From Geomonas agri (GTDB lineage Bacteria; Desulfobacterota; Desulfuromonadia; Geobacterales; Geobacteraceae), in assembly GCF_020179605.1 (NCBI RefSeq), contig NZ_JAINZO010000001.1, positions 1,462,799-1,526,798 on the forward strand: DNA of 64,000 nt. Reading direction: 5' to 3'. The notes under the pieces were generated by a model. It ran no database searches and was not told where the DNA came from. It saw only the letters and a program-made list of their open reading frames with translations. Positions 26,739 through 35,735 of this stretch are shown here, one piece after another. The number at the start of each line of letters is the position of its first letter. Position 1 is the stretch's first letter. Position numbers and translations under genes: made by a program.

Positions 26739-28649
26739 CTATTTGTAGGTTTTGACTTCGTTTTCTATGAACGCGATGAACTGTTCGGGGGTCATCGCAT
26801 CGAGATTCTTGCCATCGCGGAAGCGCGGGGCGAGCAGGCCGGCTTCGACCTCCTTGTCACCCACGACCAGCATGTACGGTATCTTCTGCAGCTGCGCTTC
26901 GCGGATCTTGAAGCCCAGCTTTTCGTTTCTGAAATCCTTCTGGACCCTGACGCCCGCCGCGCGCAGCTTGTCGAACGCAGCCTGTGCGTAAGGGATCTGG
27001 TTGTCGGTAACCGTGAGAACGGTCGCCTGAACCGGTGCCAACCAAGTCGGGAAGTTTCCGGCGAAGTGCTCGATGAGGACACCGATGAAGCGCTCGATGG
27101 CGCCCAGGATGACCCTGTGCACCATGACGGGGCGCTTTTTCTCACCGTCCGCGTCCACGTAGGTGAGGTCGAAACGCTCCGGGAGGGTAAAATCGCACTG
27201 GATAGTAGCACATTGCCATCTTCTGTCAAGTGCGTCGCGCAGCTTGATGTCGATCTTGGGACCGTAGAAGGCGCCGTCACCCTCGTTGATTTCGTAGGGG
27301 CGGCCGGAGTCCTTGAGTGCGTTCAGGAGGGCGCTGGTGGCCATCTCCCACGCCTCGTCGGAACCGATCGACTTCTCGGGACGGGTGGAAAGTTCCATCT
27401 CGAACTCGAAGCCGAAGATCCCCATCACCTCGGTGACGAACTGGATGACGCCCTTGATCTCGGCGTCGAGCTGGTCCGGGGTGCACAGGATGTGCGCGTC
27501 GTCCTGGGTGAAGCCGCGCACGCGCAGCAGGCCGTGCAGAACCCCTGCCCTCTCGTGGCGGTGTACGGTGCCCAGCTCGAAGTAGCGCAGCGGCAGGTCA
27601 CGGTAGGAGCGAAGCTGCGAGCGGTAGATCATCATGTGGGCCAGGCAGTTCATCGGCTTGACGCCGTACCCCTGCTCGTCCACGGTGGTGAAGTACATGT
27701 TCTCGCGGTAGTTCTCGTAGTGACCGGAACGCTGCCAGAGCTCGGTCTTCAGGATCTGGGGTCCCAGAACGATATCGTAGCCGCGCTTCAAGTGTTCTTT
27801 GCGCTCGAAGTCCTCGAGGATGGTGCGCAGCATGGCCCCTTTCGGATGCCAGATCACCAGGCCCGCGCCGACCTCGTCGTTGAAGGAGAAGAGATCGAGC
27901 TCCTTGCCCAGCTTCCTGTGGTCGCGCTTCTTGGCTTCTTCGATGCGCTCCAGATAGGCGTCCAGCTCTTTCTTGTCGGCGAAAGCGGTGCCGTAGACGC
28001 GCTGCAGCATGGCGCGCTTCTCGTCACCGCGCCAGTAGGCGCCGGCGATGGAGGTAAGCTTGAACGCCTTGCAGAAGGAGGTCTTGGGGAGGTGCGGACC
28101 GCGGCAGAGGTCGGCGAAGTCGCCCTGAGTGTACAGGGAGACCTGGTCGGCACCGAGGTCCTCGATCAGCTCGACCTTGTAGTCTTCGCCCATCTTCTTG
28201 AACAGCTCGATCGCCTCGGCGCTGGAGAGCTCGGAACGCTCGATCTTGAGATCGGCCTTGGCAAGCTCGCGCATCTTGGCCTCGATCTTCTCGAGGTCCT
28301 CCGGGGTGAAAGGATGATCGACGTCGAAATCGTAGTAGAAACCGGTCTCGATGGCGGGGCCGATGGTCACCTTGGCCTGCGGGAATAAAGCCTTCACCGC
28401 CTGCGCCATGAGATGCGAGGTCGAGTGCCTGATGATCTCGAGCGCCTCAGGGCTTTTCTCGGTAATGATCTCAACCTTGGCGCCGTCGGCGAGCTTGGCG
28501 TTGAGATCGACCAGGTTGCCGTCGATTTTGCCGGCGATGGCAGCCTTGGCGAGACCCGCTCCGATGGAGGCGGCCAGATCGAAGATGGAGGAGCCTGCAG
28601 GCAAGGGCCTTTGGGAACCGTCCGGGAGCGTGACCTTAATCTCGTTCAT
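26739..28649 (-). CDS. thrS: threonine-tRNA ligase
   Basis: A 636-aa class II synthetase with the full domain set: TGS (residues ~1-63, [20 protein letters not shown]), editing domain with [11 protein letters not shown] and the HxxxH/CRGPHLP zinc-like motifs (~64-240), catalytic core with [23 protein letters not shown] (motif 2) and the zinc ligands Cys/His/His around MNCLAHM, motif 3 near [19 protein letters not shown], and a C-terminal anticodon-binding domain. First gene of the translation block, preceded by an attenuator-like hairpin; its stop TAG forms part of the infC ribosome-binding site. Confidence 0.98.
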   Translation of the reverse strand: MNEIKVTLPDGSQRPLPAGSSIFDLAASIGAGLAKAAIAGKIDGNLVDLNAKLADGAKVEIITEKSPEALEIIRHSTSHLMAQAVKALFPQAKVTIGPAIETGFYYDFDVDHPFTPEDLEKIEAKMRELAKADLKIERSELSSAEAIELFKKMGEDYKVELIEDLGADQVSLYTQGDFADLCRGPHLPKTSFCKAFKLTSIAGAYWRGDEKRAMLQRVYGTAFADKKELDAYLERIEEAKKRDHRKLGKELDLFSFNDEVGAGLVIWHPKGAMLRTILEDFERKEHLKRGYDIVLGPQILKTELWQRSGHYENYRENMYFTTVDEQGYGVKPMNCLAHMMIYRSQLRSYRDLPLRYFELGTVHRHERAGVLHGLLRVRGFTQDDAHILCTPDQLDAEIKGVIQFVTEVMGIFGFEFEMELSTRPEKSIGSDEAWEMATSALLNALKDSGRPYEINEGDGAFYGPKIDIKLRDALDRRWQCATIQCDFTLPERFDLTYVDADGEKKRPVMVHRVILGAIERFIGVLIEHFAGNFPTWLAPVQATVLTVTDNQIPYAQAAFDKLRAAGVRVQKDFRNEKLGFKIREAQLQKIPYMLVVGDKEVEAGLLAPRFRDGKNLDAMTPEQFIAFIENEVKTYK

Positions 28650-28688
28650 GCAAGACCCCTTTTTGAAAAACTGTTGGCAAAACAGAAA

Positions 28689-28711
28689 GAGGCATCGAAA
28701 CTCGATGCCTC
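28689..28711 (-). terminator. hairpin between tRNA-Val and thrS
   Basis: GAGGCATCGA and TCGATGCCTC form a perfect 10-bp stem with a 3-base loop; on the minus strand it is followed by TTTCTGTTTT. It can end the tRNA transcript or attenuate thrS, which starts 40 bp further. Confidence 0.8.
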
Positions 28712-28743
28712 CGTCGAACCTCGTACTGAAGGTCTCTTTTGAT

Positions 28744-28818
28744 TGGTAGGCGCGGGCGGTTTCGAACCGCCGACCCCTAGCGTGTCGAGCTAGTGCTCTA
28801 CCCCTGAGCTACGCGCCT
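28744..28818 (-). tRNA. tRNA-Val (GAC) with C33
   Basis: A 75-nt cloverleaf with acceptor AGGCGCG/CGCGCCT, encoded CCA, D-arm TAGCTCAGGGGTAGAGC, anticodon stem CTAGC/GCTAG, loop TCGACAC and T-loop GTTCGAA. The anticodon read by position is GAC (Val). Position 33 is C where nearly all tRNAs have U. The stem is fully paired and the body intact, so it looks functional apart from that base. Confidence 0.85.
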
Positions 28819-28931
28819 GTTTTTGCTGCTGCTTCGTGGAACTTGGACGTTGTACCAATTCGCCATTTCAAAGTCAAGGCTTTTGTTTCGTGCACATGAA
28901 TTTTTCTCATTGGAGAATGTCCGGGATGACC

Positions 28932-30008
28932 TCACTCTTCCCTAAGCATCTGAATTAGCGCCCGAGCCACTTCTGCGGGATCGGCGTCGATACAGCTCCC
29001 CTCGTGGGCGCAGGGGGGGATGGTGCCCCACTTGGCGCAGGGGGCACAGGGTAGTGAGGAGGCAAAAGCGCGGTGGCCCTCCCCTTTAGGAGCCCATTTC
29101 ACGGCATCGCTGGGGCCGAAGAGTGACAAGGTCCGCGTGCCAAGTCCTGCTGCGATATGCAATAGCCCGGAATCGCCGGTAAGAAGGACTTTGGCGGCCG
29201 CGATCACCGCGGCTGTCTCGGCAAGGCTCGTGCGACCTGCCAAATTAATGGCACCGGTGGCCCGGGCGATGGCGTCGGCGACGTCATCATCCTCTTTTCC
29301 GCCAACGACGACCGTTGCGTGTCCCGCCAACGCAACAGACGCTGCTACCTGGCGAAACCTCACTCCACCCCACTCTTTGCGCTGCACGCTGGCTCCGGGG
29401 AAAATGGCGACGAATGGTTGCTCGCCGAGACGGGCCAAAAGGGCCCCGGCGCGCTCCTGTGCTGCGGCAGGGATGTCGAGAAAGGGGACGGCAATCTGAC
29501 CCGGCGCCGGAATCCCCAGGGGGGCCAGCAGCCGGAAGAAGGAAAAGGCTTCATACTCCCCCAGGTCGTAGGGGACGGCATCTGTGAAGAGCCGCTTGCG
29601 CTCGTTGGTAGCAAAGCCGATGGAGCGGCGGCAGCGTATCAGGCGTGAGACCAACGCGGAAAGCCGGTACCACTGTTCGGTGTCGATCACCAGGTCATAG
29701 CGGTTCTTAAGGACGGCACGCAGTTCGCCAGGTTCGTCGTAGCAATGGACAGCATGGAGCCCGGGGCTGAATTCGAAGGCGGCGGAATTTCTACGCTCAG
29801 CGAGGATGTCGATGCGGTACAAGGGATAAGCGTCCTGGAGAGCACGCAGCATGGGGATGAGCAGGACAGCGTCGCCGATACCGCCGGGACGGATGATAAG
29901 GGCCGAACCGGGAGCCACGGCCGTGGCGGGCTTTTTCCGGCGCGGCAGAAGCCGGGCGAGCAGCGGACCGGCAAGTGAGTCTAGACGTTTCAGATGTTTG
30001 GCCTGCAA
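28932..30008 (-). CDS. glycosyltransferase family 9 (heptosyltransferase-type)
   Basis: A ~358-aa GT-B enzyme of the ADP-heptose:LPS heptosyltransferase family, expected to act on lipopolysaccharide core at the inner membrane face. The N-terminal block ALIIRPGGIGDAVLLIPMLRAL, the central AIFPGASVQRKEW and the C-terminal LLTGDSGLLHIAAGLGTRTLSLFGPSDAVKWAP are the family motifs; the last holds the nucleotide-heptose-binding Asp/His. The frame is open to an ATG at 30062 with no ribosome-binding site. TTG at 30008 follows AGGGGGG and is preferred. The Cys-rich ending (CAPCAKWGTIPPCAHEGSC) is a typical feature of GT9 proteins. Confidence 0.88.
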   Translation of the reverse strand: MQAKHLKRLDSLAGPLLARLLPRRKKPATAVAPGSALIIRPGGIGDAVLLIPMLRALQDAYPLYRIDILAERRNSAAFEFSPGLHAVHCYDEPGELRAVLKNRYDLVIDTEQWYRLSALVSRLIRCRRSIGFATNERKRLFTDAVPYDLGEYEAFSFFRLLAPLGIPAPGQIAVPFLDIPAAAQERAGALLARLGEQPFVAIFPGASVQRKEWGGVRFRQVAASVALAGHATVVVGGKEDDDVADAIARATGAINLAGRTSLAETAAVIAAAKVLLTGDSGLLHIAAGLGTRTLSLFGPSDAVKWAPKGEGHRAFASSLPCAPCAKWGTIPPCAHEGSCIDADPAEVARALIQMLREE

Positions 30009-30118
30009 GACAAGGCCCCCCTGGAAAGTATTTCCGGCGGCACACGCTGCCGGCAAGCACATCTATTATCAGAAAGTGAGGGGTGTTTGCAATGGTGGGT
30101 GAAGCCCCCCCTCCCAAC

Positions 30119-30225
30119 CTCCCCCCTCCGGGGGGAGGAGTTAATGGGCGGAGTTAGGACGGAGAAGAGGACAAGTTTAAGAGAGATGACCGGCGCGACG
30201 TCCCCTCCCCCGGAGGGGGAGGGAC
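30119..30225. repeat. G/C-run palindromes after the sigma-54 regulator gene
   Basis: Two compact palindromes, CCTCCCCCC-TCC-GGGGGGAGG (30119-30137) and TCCCCTCCCCC-GGAGGGGGAGGGA (30201-30225), lie between the regulator stop and the glycosyltransferase gene. They resemble dispersed intergenic repeats and may terminate transcription; no T-run is present. Confidence 0.7.
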
Positions 30226-30239
30226 AGGGAGGGGGAAGA

Positions 30240-31775
30240 CTACCGGCCGGGAAGATCCAGCTCCTTCATCTTCCTATAGAGCGTATTGCGCGCAATGCCG
30301 AGGGCCTTGGCGGCTTCGGTGATGTTGCCGTCGTACTGGGCCAGCGCCTCCTTGATGGTCTCGGCCTCAGAGTCCTTCAGGGCATGTAGCGGCGGCACGA
30401 TCTTCTTCTTGCGCATCACCGCAAGCAGGTTGGACTGAGCCTGGCGCAGAGAGGCCAGCATTCCGGTCAACTCGTCCGCACCCAGACGGTCCAGGCTGTC
30501 ACAGCTTCTGCACTGCTCGAGGAGGTCGGTCCCGGTCGGGGACGACTGGGGCTCGGCAAAACGCTGCGCCGGCTGGGCGGACGAACGAACCGTAGCGGAG
30601 GGTCCCGCCAGGAAGGTCCCCCCCAGGTGCTCGGGAAGGATGGTGTCGCCGTTACAGATAACCACCGCGCGCCGCATTACGTTAGCGAGCTCGCGGATGT
30701 TGCCCGGCCATGAGTACCCCTGCAACAGGCGCACGGTGGCGGGTGACAGCCTGAGTTCACGGTTCAACTGCTGCACGAAGTGCTCGGCCAGAAGCGGGAT
30801 GTCCTCGTGACGTTCGGCAAGGGACGGTATCTCCAGGCGCACCACATTGAGGCGGTAAAAGAGATCCTCGCGGAAGGTCTTCTCCTTGATGGCCTGCTCC
30901 AAGTCGACGTTGGTGGCGGCTATCACCCTCACGTCGGTCTTGATGGGGCGTTCCCCCCCTACCCTCATGAACTCTCCGGTCTCCAGTACCCGCAACAGCT
31001 TCACCTGGATCTGCGGGGTGGCGTCGCCAATCTCGTCCAGAAGCAGAGTACCGTTATTGGCCAACTCGAAGATGCCGCGCCTGGTCTGGTTGGCACCGGT
31101 GAAGGCGCCCTTCTCGTGACCAAAGAGCTCGCTCTCCAACAGGTTCTCGGGAAGTGCGCCGCAGTTGACCGGGATGAAGGGTTGTCCTGCCCGCGCGGAG
31201 GCGGCATGAATGAAACGCGCCAGCACTTCCTTGCCGGTGCCGGTCTTCCCCTGGATCAAGACGGAGATATCCTTGCCGGCCACCTTGTAGGCCAGCGACA
31301 CCATGCGCTTCATGGGCGGAGATACCCCGACGCGGAAGCCTACCCCCTGGGCGACCTCGGCCCACTCGTCGGCTGCGGCGAGACCCCGGCCGAGCACGGC
31401 GCCCGCCCCGGCGGCCCGCTCGATCATCGCTTCGATCTGGTCGATGTCGTCGAAGGGTTTTTCGAGGTACTCGTAGGCGCCCAGTTGCATGGCGGTGACC
31501 GCGGTCTTGACCGTCGAGTAGCCGGTCATGATGATCACTTCGCAGGAAGGCTGCCTGGCCTTGATGATCTCAAGGAGCGTGATGCCGTCCGTGTCCGGAA
31601 GCTTCAGGTCGACCAGGGCGACACTGAAATGCTCCGCCTCCAGCGCCGCCAGGGCCTCGGGCTCGTTGGCCGCGGTGACCACCTGGTACCCTTTGCGCGT
31701 CAGAAGGCGCCGAAAAAAGGTGCATACGTCCCGTTCGTCGTCAATTATCAGGATTTGCATTTGAGATTCTGTCAC
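30240..31775 (-). CDS. sigma-54-dependent response regulator (NtrC-type)
   Basis: A ~511-aa activator with a receiver (residues ~5-120; IIDDERD, phospho-Asp in ALVDLKLPDTDG, KPF), AAA+ domain (~145-385; GKTGTGKEV Walker A, ELFGHEKGAFTGA with the sigma-54-contacting GAFTGA loop, LLLDEIGD Walker B, REDLFYRLNV) and a C-terminal Fis-type HTH (EAETIKEALAQYDGNITEAAKALGIARNTLYRKM). The linker before the HTH holds a CRSC pair. The start is placed at the GTG at 31775, with GGGAG upstream; 31808 is possible but overlaps the kinase. Last gene of the alcohol dehydrogenase-kinase-regulator operon. Confidence 0.93.
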   Translation of the reverse strand: MTESQMQILIIDDERDVCTFFRRLLTRKGYQVVTAANEPEALAALEAEHFSVALVDLKLPDTDGITLLEIIKARQPSCEVIIMTGYSTVKTAVTAMQLGAYEYLEKPFDDIDQIEAMIERAAGAGAVLGRGLAAADEWAEVAQGVGFRVGVSPPMKRMVSLAYKVAGKDISVLIQGKTGTGKEVLARFIHAASARAGQPFIPVNCGALPENLLESELFGHEKGAFTGANQTRRGIFELANNGTLLLDEIGDATPQIQVKLLRVLETGEFMRVGGERPIKTDVRVIAATNVDLEQAIKEKTFREDLFYRLNVVRLEIPSLAERHEDIPLLAEHFVQQLNRELRLSPATVRLLQGYSWPGNIRELANVMRRAVVICNGDTILPEHLGGTFLAGPSATVRSSAQPAQRFAEPQSSPTGTDLLEQCRSCDSLDRLGADELTGMLASLRQAQSNLLAVMRKKKIVPPLHALKDSEAETIKEALAQYDGNITEAAKALGIARNTLYRKMKELDLPGR

Positions 31776-31788
31776 GGCCTGCTCCCAA

Positions 31789-33456
31789 CTAATTATCGTT
31801 ACTTTCATCTACCGGCAGTACGAGACTGAAACGACTCCCCTGCCCCAAGGTGCTCTCCACCTCGATGTCACCGTGGTGCGATTCGGCGATGCCCAGGCTG
31901 ACCGAGAGACCGAGTCCGGTCCCCTTGCTTGCTTCCTTGCTGGTGTAAAACGGGGTAAAGATCTTGGAGACGTTCTCGGGCGCGATACCGATGCCGTTGT
32001 CGCTGACGCTCAGGATGGCCCAGCGCCGCGTGCCATCCACCCGCAGCGACGTTGACACCTCGATCACCTTCTCCTTGCCGTCCACCTCGGTGAGCGCGTC
32101 CCGAGCATTGATCAGGAAATTGGTCAGCACCTGCTGGATCTGCGGGCCGTTGGCGTTGATCTTGGGAAGGTCCCGGTCGAAGTGCTCGAAGATCGCTATC
32201 TGGCTACGGTTGATCTGGTACTGAATCATGTCGAGAACCCGCTCCGCCTCGGCGTTCAAGTCCACCGGCGAGAATGGGGCCTGGTCCTGGCGCGAGAAGG
32301 TGAGCAGGTTCTGGATGATGCGCTTGCAGCGCAGACCGCAGTTGATGATATCGGAGAGGGCCTCGGCGTGTTCGGAATCCTCCTCACCCTGCAGGTCCCG
32401 GGCGAGCATCTGCGCCGTACCGATGATGACGGTCATGGGGCTGTTCAGCTCGTGCGCCACGCCGGCAGCCATGACGCCAAGCGCCACCATCTTGGCCGAC
32501 TGCACCAGCTGCGCCTCCATCTTAAGTTTCTTGGTCACGTCCTTCATGATGATGGTGACCGCGGCGAGCTGCTTTTCCTCGTTGAAGACGGGGTAGTAGG
32601 AAAGTTCGAGAAACTCTCCTTCTGGGGTATTCCACTGCTGGAACACCGGCTTGCCGGTCTCCTTGATCTCCTGGATCGGGCAGTTCTGGCAAGGCTCGGT
32701 GCCGCCCCTTAGCTTTGCGAAGCACTTGTTGCTGATGGCCTGGTTAAAGGCGTCGCTCATGCCGGGGGGAAGCTGACCGTTGTGCAGCAGCACGTTATAG
32801 TCGGTGTCGATCAGGAAGATGGGATCGGTCACGGCCCGGAAGGTAGCTTCCCATTCTTTCTTGGCGCGGGAGACCTGTTTGTACAGCCGGGCGTTTTGCA
32901 TGCTGATGGCAAGCTGGTCGGCCAGGTGCTGCACGAAGTTCAGTTCGGCACGGGCGTAGGCCGCGTCGATGGTGCTCCCCAGGAGCAGCAGGCCGGTCAC
33001 CGAGGAGCGCTCGAACAACGGAGCCGCGGCAAGGGAGCGCAACGGCTCCACGTGTTTTTTGGTGACCTGCGCCAGGCAGAGCGGATCCAGCATCGGGTTG
33101 TAGCTGGTGGCCCCCTTGTCCCGGAAAGCGTTCCAGAGGATGGACTGCTTCGGGATGTAGCCGAGGTCCGTGAAGTCGCGCGGGGCGACGGCGATCAGCT
33201 TGAGCTTCCCATCCGTCAACTTGGCCAGCGCCAGGAAGTCGCAGGGTAATGCCTCGGGAAGCTTTCGGAAGGCCCTCTCGATAATGTCACCGATGGACAT
33301 GTCGATGTTGATGTCGCGGGTCAGCTGCTGCAGTATCTCCAGGCGACTGTTTTGTTTCAGCACGTCCTGGTTCCTCTTCTTAAGCTCAACGTAGTAGTTG
33401 AGCTTGGAGGAGTCGACGCCGGTCAGCTGTTCGAGGAGTTTGCCCCTGTTTTTCAC
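31789..33456 (-). CDS. cytoplasmic sensor histidine kinase (GAF-PAS)
   Basis: A 555-aa soluble kinase with no TM segment. An N-terminal coiled coil (residues ~15-45) leads to a GAF domain (~50-195), a PAS domain (~205-315) containing CFAKLRGGTEPCQNCPI, a cysteine cluster often seen in PAS sensors of anaerobes, a HisKA helix with VAAGVAHELNSPMTV (His near 345) and HATPase_c with NFLINARDA, DNGIGI and GTGLGLSV. It lies 24 bp after the alcohol dehydrogenase stop and 13 bp before the sigma-54 regulator, so they form one operon and a cognate pair is very likely. The cysteines suggest redox or metal input. Confidence 0.92.
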   Translation of the reverse strand: MKNRGKLLEQLTGVDSSKLNYYVELKKRNQDVLKQNSRLEILQQLTRDINIDMSIGDIIERAFRKLPEALPCDFLALAKLTDGKLKLIAVAPRDFTDLGYIPKQSILWNAFRDKGATSYNPMLDPLCLAQVTKKHVEPLRSLAAAPLFERSSVTGLLLLGSTIDAAYARAELNFVQHLADQLAISMQNARLYKQVSRAKKEWEATFRAVTDPIFLIDTDYNVLLHNGQLPPGMSDAFNQAISNKCFAKLRGGTEPCQNCPIQEIKETGKPVFQQWNTPEGEFLELSYYPVFNEEKQLAAVTIIMKDVTKKLKMEAQLVQSAKMVALGVMAAGVAHELNSPMTVIIGTAQMLARDLQGEEDSEHAEALSDIINCGLRCKRIIQNLLTFSRQDQAPFSPVDLNAEAERVLDMIQYQINRSQIAIFEHFDRDLPKINANGPQIQQVLTNFLINARDALTEVDGKEKVIEVSTSLRVDGTRRWAILSVSDNGIGIAPENVSKIFTPFYTSKEASKGTGLGLSVSLGIAESHHGDIEVESTLGQGSRFSLVLPVDESNDN

Positions 33457-33480
33457 GGCATTTCCTTTGCGGCCCCAGGC

Positions 33481-34629
33481 CTACATTGCGTTGCGATAGA
33501 TCTGTTCGATCTGCTCGCGGGTTGCATAGCGCGGATTGGTGACCAGGCAGGCATCCTTGGTGGCATTCTCGCTCAACAGCGGGATGAACTCCTCCTTGAG
33601 TCCGAGTTCCGAAAGCCCCTTGGCGAGCCCGATGTCCTCGATCAGGCGCTGTACCGCCACGATGGAACGCTCGGCGGCAGCGGTAACGTCGAGACCGGTG
33701 ACATCCTCACCCATGGCAACCGCGATGTCGCGGAAACGCTCGGGGCACGCCTGGAGGTTGAAGCGCATCACGTGCGGCAGGATCGAGGCGTTGGTTTCGC
33801 CGTGGTGCTGGTCGAGCAGGCCATCGACCTGGTGGGTCATGGCGTGGGCGGCGCCGAGGATGGCGTTGGAAAAGGCCAAGCCTGCAGTAAGGCTTGCCAT
33901 GGCCATATTGGTGTTGGCGTCCATATCGCTTCTTTCACTAACGGCCCGTCTTAGGTTCTGCGAGATGAGGGAGATCGCCTTCAGGGCGTGAATATCGGTG
34001 AGCGGCGTTGCGGCCAGCGACACGTAGGACTCGATGCCGTGGGTAAGTGCATCGACCCCGGTGGCGGCTGCCAGCTTGGCGTCCTTGGTCTTAAGCAGCT
34101 CCGGATCGACTATGGCGATGTCAGGTATGAGGGAGCGCGAGATGATCGACATCTTGAGCTTGCGGTCAGTGTCGACGATGATGGTGAACTGGCTCACCTC
34201 GGAACCGGCCCCCGCCGTCGAGGGGACGATGACCATGGGAGGAAGCGGGGTGGAGATTTTGTTGATCCCCTCGTAATCCTTGAGGCGCCCGCCGTTGGAG
34301 GCGATGGTGGCGATAGCCTTGGCCACGTCGGTGGGGCTCCCCCCGCCGACCGAGACGATGCCGTCGCAGCCGGAGGCGAGGTACTTGGCCGCCCCTTCGG
34401 TGACTTCGCAGTCCTTGGGGTTGGTGGTGAGGCTGGAAAAGATGACCGTGTCGAGCCCTGCAGCACGGAGGTAATCCACCGCGGTATCGACCCACCCCGC
34501 CGAAATGACGTCGTTGTCGCTGACCAGGAAGACCTTGGAAACGCCAAGACGGACGACGCTCTCCCCGATCTGGCTCAGGGAGCCACGGCCAAAGATGATT
34601 TCGGGTGCTACGAACTTACTGATTTCCAT
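33481..34629 (-). CDS. iron-containing (group III) alcohol dehydrogenase
   Basis: A 382-aa NAD(P)-dependent alcohol dehydrogenase of the Fe-ADH family. NAD-binding region GGGSPTDVAKA is near residue 100. The metal ligands fall in DALTHGIESY near 200 and in GAAHAMTHQVDGLLDQHHGETNA near 265, the family His/His signature. The C-terminal YRNAM is usual. The substrate cannot be read from sequence; 1-butanol, ethanol, lactaldehyde and methanol enzymes all belong here. A -24/-12 promoter candidate at 34696 and the NtrC-type regulator in the same operon imply induction through sigma-54. Confidence 0.93.
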   Translation of the reverse strand: MEISKFVAPEIIFGRGSLSQIGESVVRLGVSKVFLVSDNDVISAGWVDTAVDYLRAAGLDTVIFSSLTTNPKDCEVTEGAAKYLASGCDGIVSVGGGSPTDVAKAIATIASNGGRLKDYEGINKISTPLPPMVIVPSTAGAGSEVSQFTIIVDTDRKLKMSIISRSLIPDIAIVDPELLKTKDAKLAAATGVDALTHGIESYVSLAATPLTDIHALKAISLISQNLRRAVSERSDMDANTNMAMASLTAGLAFSNAILGAAHAMTHQVDGLLDQHHGETNASILPHVMRFNLQACPERFRDIAVAMGEDVTGLDVTAAAERSIVAVQRLIEDIGLAKGLSELGLKEEFIPLLSENATKDACLVTNPRYATREQIEQIYRNAM

Positions 34630-34695
34630 AGTACTGTGACTCCTGAAACTGGTTCTACACCGGTGCTGTTGCGCCGGCTGATACCGTATACACAG

Positions 34696-34711
34696 GCAAG
34701 ATCGATACCAA
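34696..34711 (-). promoter_or_regulatory. candidate sigma-54 (-24/-12) promoter
   Basis: On the minus strand the sequence TTGGTATCGATCTTGC has GG (34709-34708) and GC (34697-34696) separated by exactly 10 bases, with TTGG and TTGC contexts. It stands ~67 bp before the alcohol dehydrogenase ATG. The -24 half departs from TTGGCAC at two places. Confidence 0.55.
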
Positions 34712-34823
34712 AACCGGCACGAAAGGACCTCCGGGCGGCAAGATTTCTAATGAGGAATACGGGTATCCCGTTGAATACAAAACAATGAGACACTTTTTTA
34801 CGAGATGCGAAAAAAGACGACTC

Positions 34824-34917
34824 GATTTGGAACAGTGCGCCGCCCCACCGCGCGAGAATGTCACTATATCTAACAACTGTGCCATTTTGGAACAAGAAAA
34901 ACGTCTTATTTTGTAAC
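34824..34917. promoter_or_regulatory. three GTTNCAAAAT sites, possible activator sites
   Basis: Minus-strand words GTTACAAAAT (34917-34908), GTTCCAAAAT (34893-34884) and GTTCCAAATC (34833-34824) lie ~115-220 bp upstream of the -24/-12 candidate, the usual range for NtrC-type activator binding. Spacings are 24 and 60 bases. A further palindrome ACGGG-N3-CCCGT stands nearer the promoter at 34757-34769. The rest of the 34630-35072 gap shows no gene. Confidence 0.35.
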
Positions 34918-35072
34918 ACTACCGGTTTTTAACAGCGGCATCGCATGTGGAACTGGATGACAAAGCTTCGAGAGTAAGGGTGTTTAGGCAGTTTGGCAGG
35001 AGCAGAGAGACACTCCACAGCCCGTCAGGGCGGGAGCATTCTATTCAGGTGTAAACAAGGGGGACGGGAGGA

Positions 35073-35672
35073 TCAGTTCTGTTTGTTTTTTATCTTCAGG
35101 TGCGGTTTGAACTCCCAGGGGGGCTGAGGGCTGCCTTGGCTCCAGAGGCCGTTGTGTTTGGCGCGTGCCATGCGCTCGATGCCCATGTAGTGCGGATGAT
35201 CACTTCTGCTGAGCAGCCTGCGGTAGGCCCATGCCCAGCCGTCGTTGAGCATCTCAAGGTTGATGTTGCGACCGTCAAGGTAGACCACGGCAACGGCGAC
35301 CTGGGTGGGTTCGGTCTTGAATACGAGGGTTTCCCGGATCTCTATGCGCACTACCTGGTGCAGTACCTTCAAGGAGAGAGCCCGGAAGGCATCGTCGGCG
35401 TAGGGTTGGCCCGGCCTGTACCAGCCGGTAAACTTGTCGATCTTTGCGGTCTGGGGAGCGGCGATGCCATAGAGCCGGACCGGTATTTCGGTGCCGTAGG
35501 AATTGACGGTGATGCGATCGCCTTCGCTGACACCCACCACCAGCCCTTCTATGATATGAGGATCATGATGGGGATCGTTCTGGGCCCAGGCCGGCACTAC
35601 CAAAAGGAGCAGGCACGACCAGAACACCAATAAACAGCCAGCTTTTTTCAACAACAGCCCCCTTCCCACCAT
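35073..35672 (-). CDS. exported staphylococcal-nuclease-fold protein, probably non-catalytic
   Basis: A ~199-aa protein with a signal peptide (KKAGCLLVFWSCLLLLVVPAWA) and an SNase-like beta-barrel: GLVVGVSEGDRITVNSYGTEIPVRLYGIAAPQ, then VVYLDGRNINLEMLNDGWAWAYRR. The first catalytic Arg (VRLYG) is kept. However, the Asp-x-Pro-Glu of the calcium/catalytic loop is A-x-P-Q (IAAPQ), and the region that normally reads YGR (Arg87) is PTQV. Loss of Glu43 and Arg87 equivalents argues against nuclease activity. Start codon is uncertain: ATG at 35672 or TTG at 35654 after GGAAGGGGG. It lies close after the NrfD gene. Confidence 0.75.
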   Translation of the reverse strand: MVGRGLLLKKAGCLLVFWSCLLLLVVPAWAQNDPHHDPHIIEGLVVGVSEGDRITVNSYGTEIPVRLYGIAAPQTAKIDKFTGWYRPGQPYADDAFRALSLKVLHQVVRIEIRETLVFKTEPTQVAVAVVYLDGRNINLEMLNDGWAWAYRRLLSRSDHPHYMGIERMARAKHNGLWSQGSPQPPWEFKPHLKIKNKQN

Positions 35673-35735
35673 CACCACCGGTTGATTTGCAAATGCGTGC
35701 GTCATGTTAACAAAAGAGAGTGGGCAAAGCAATGC

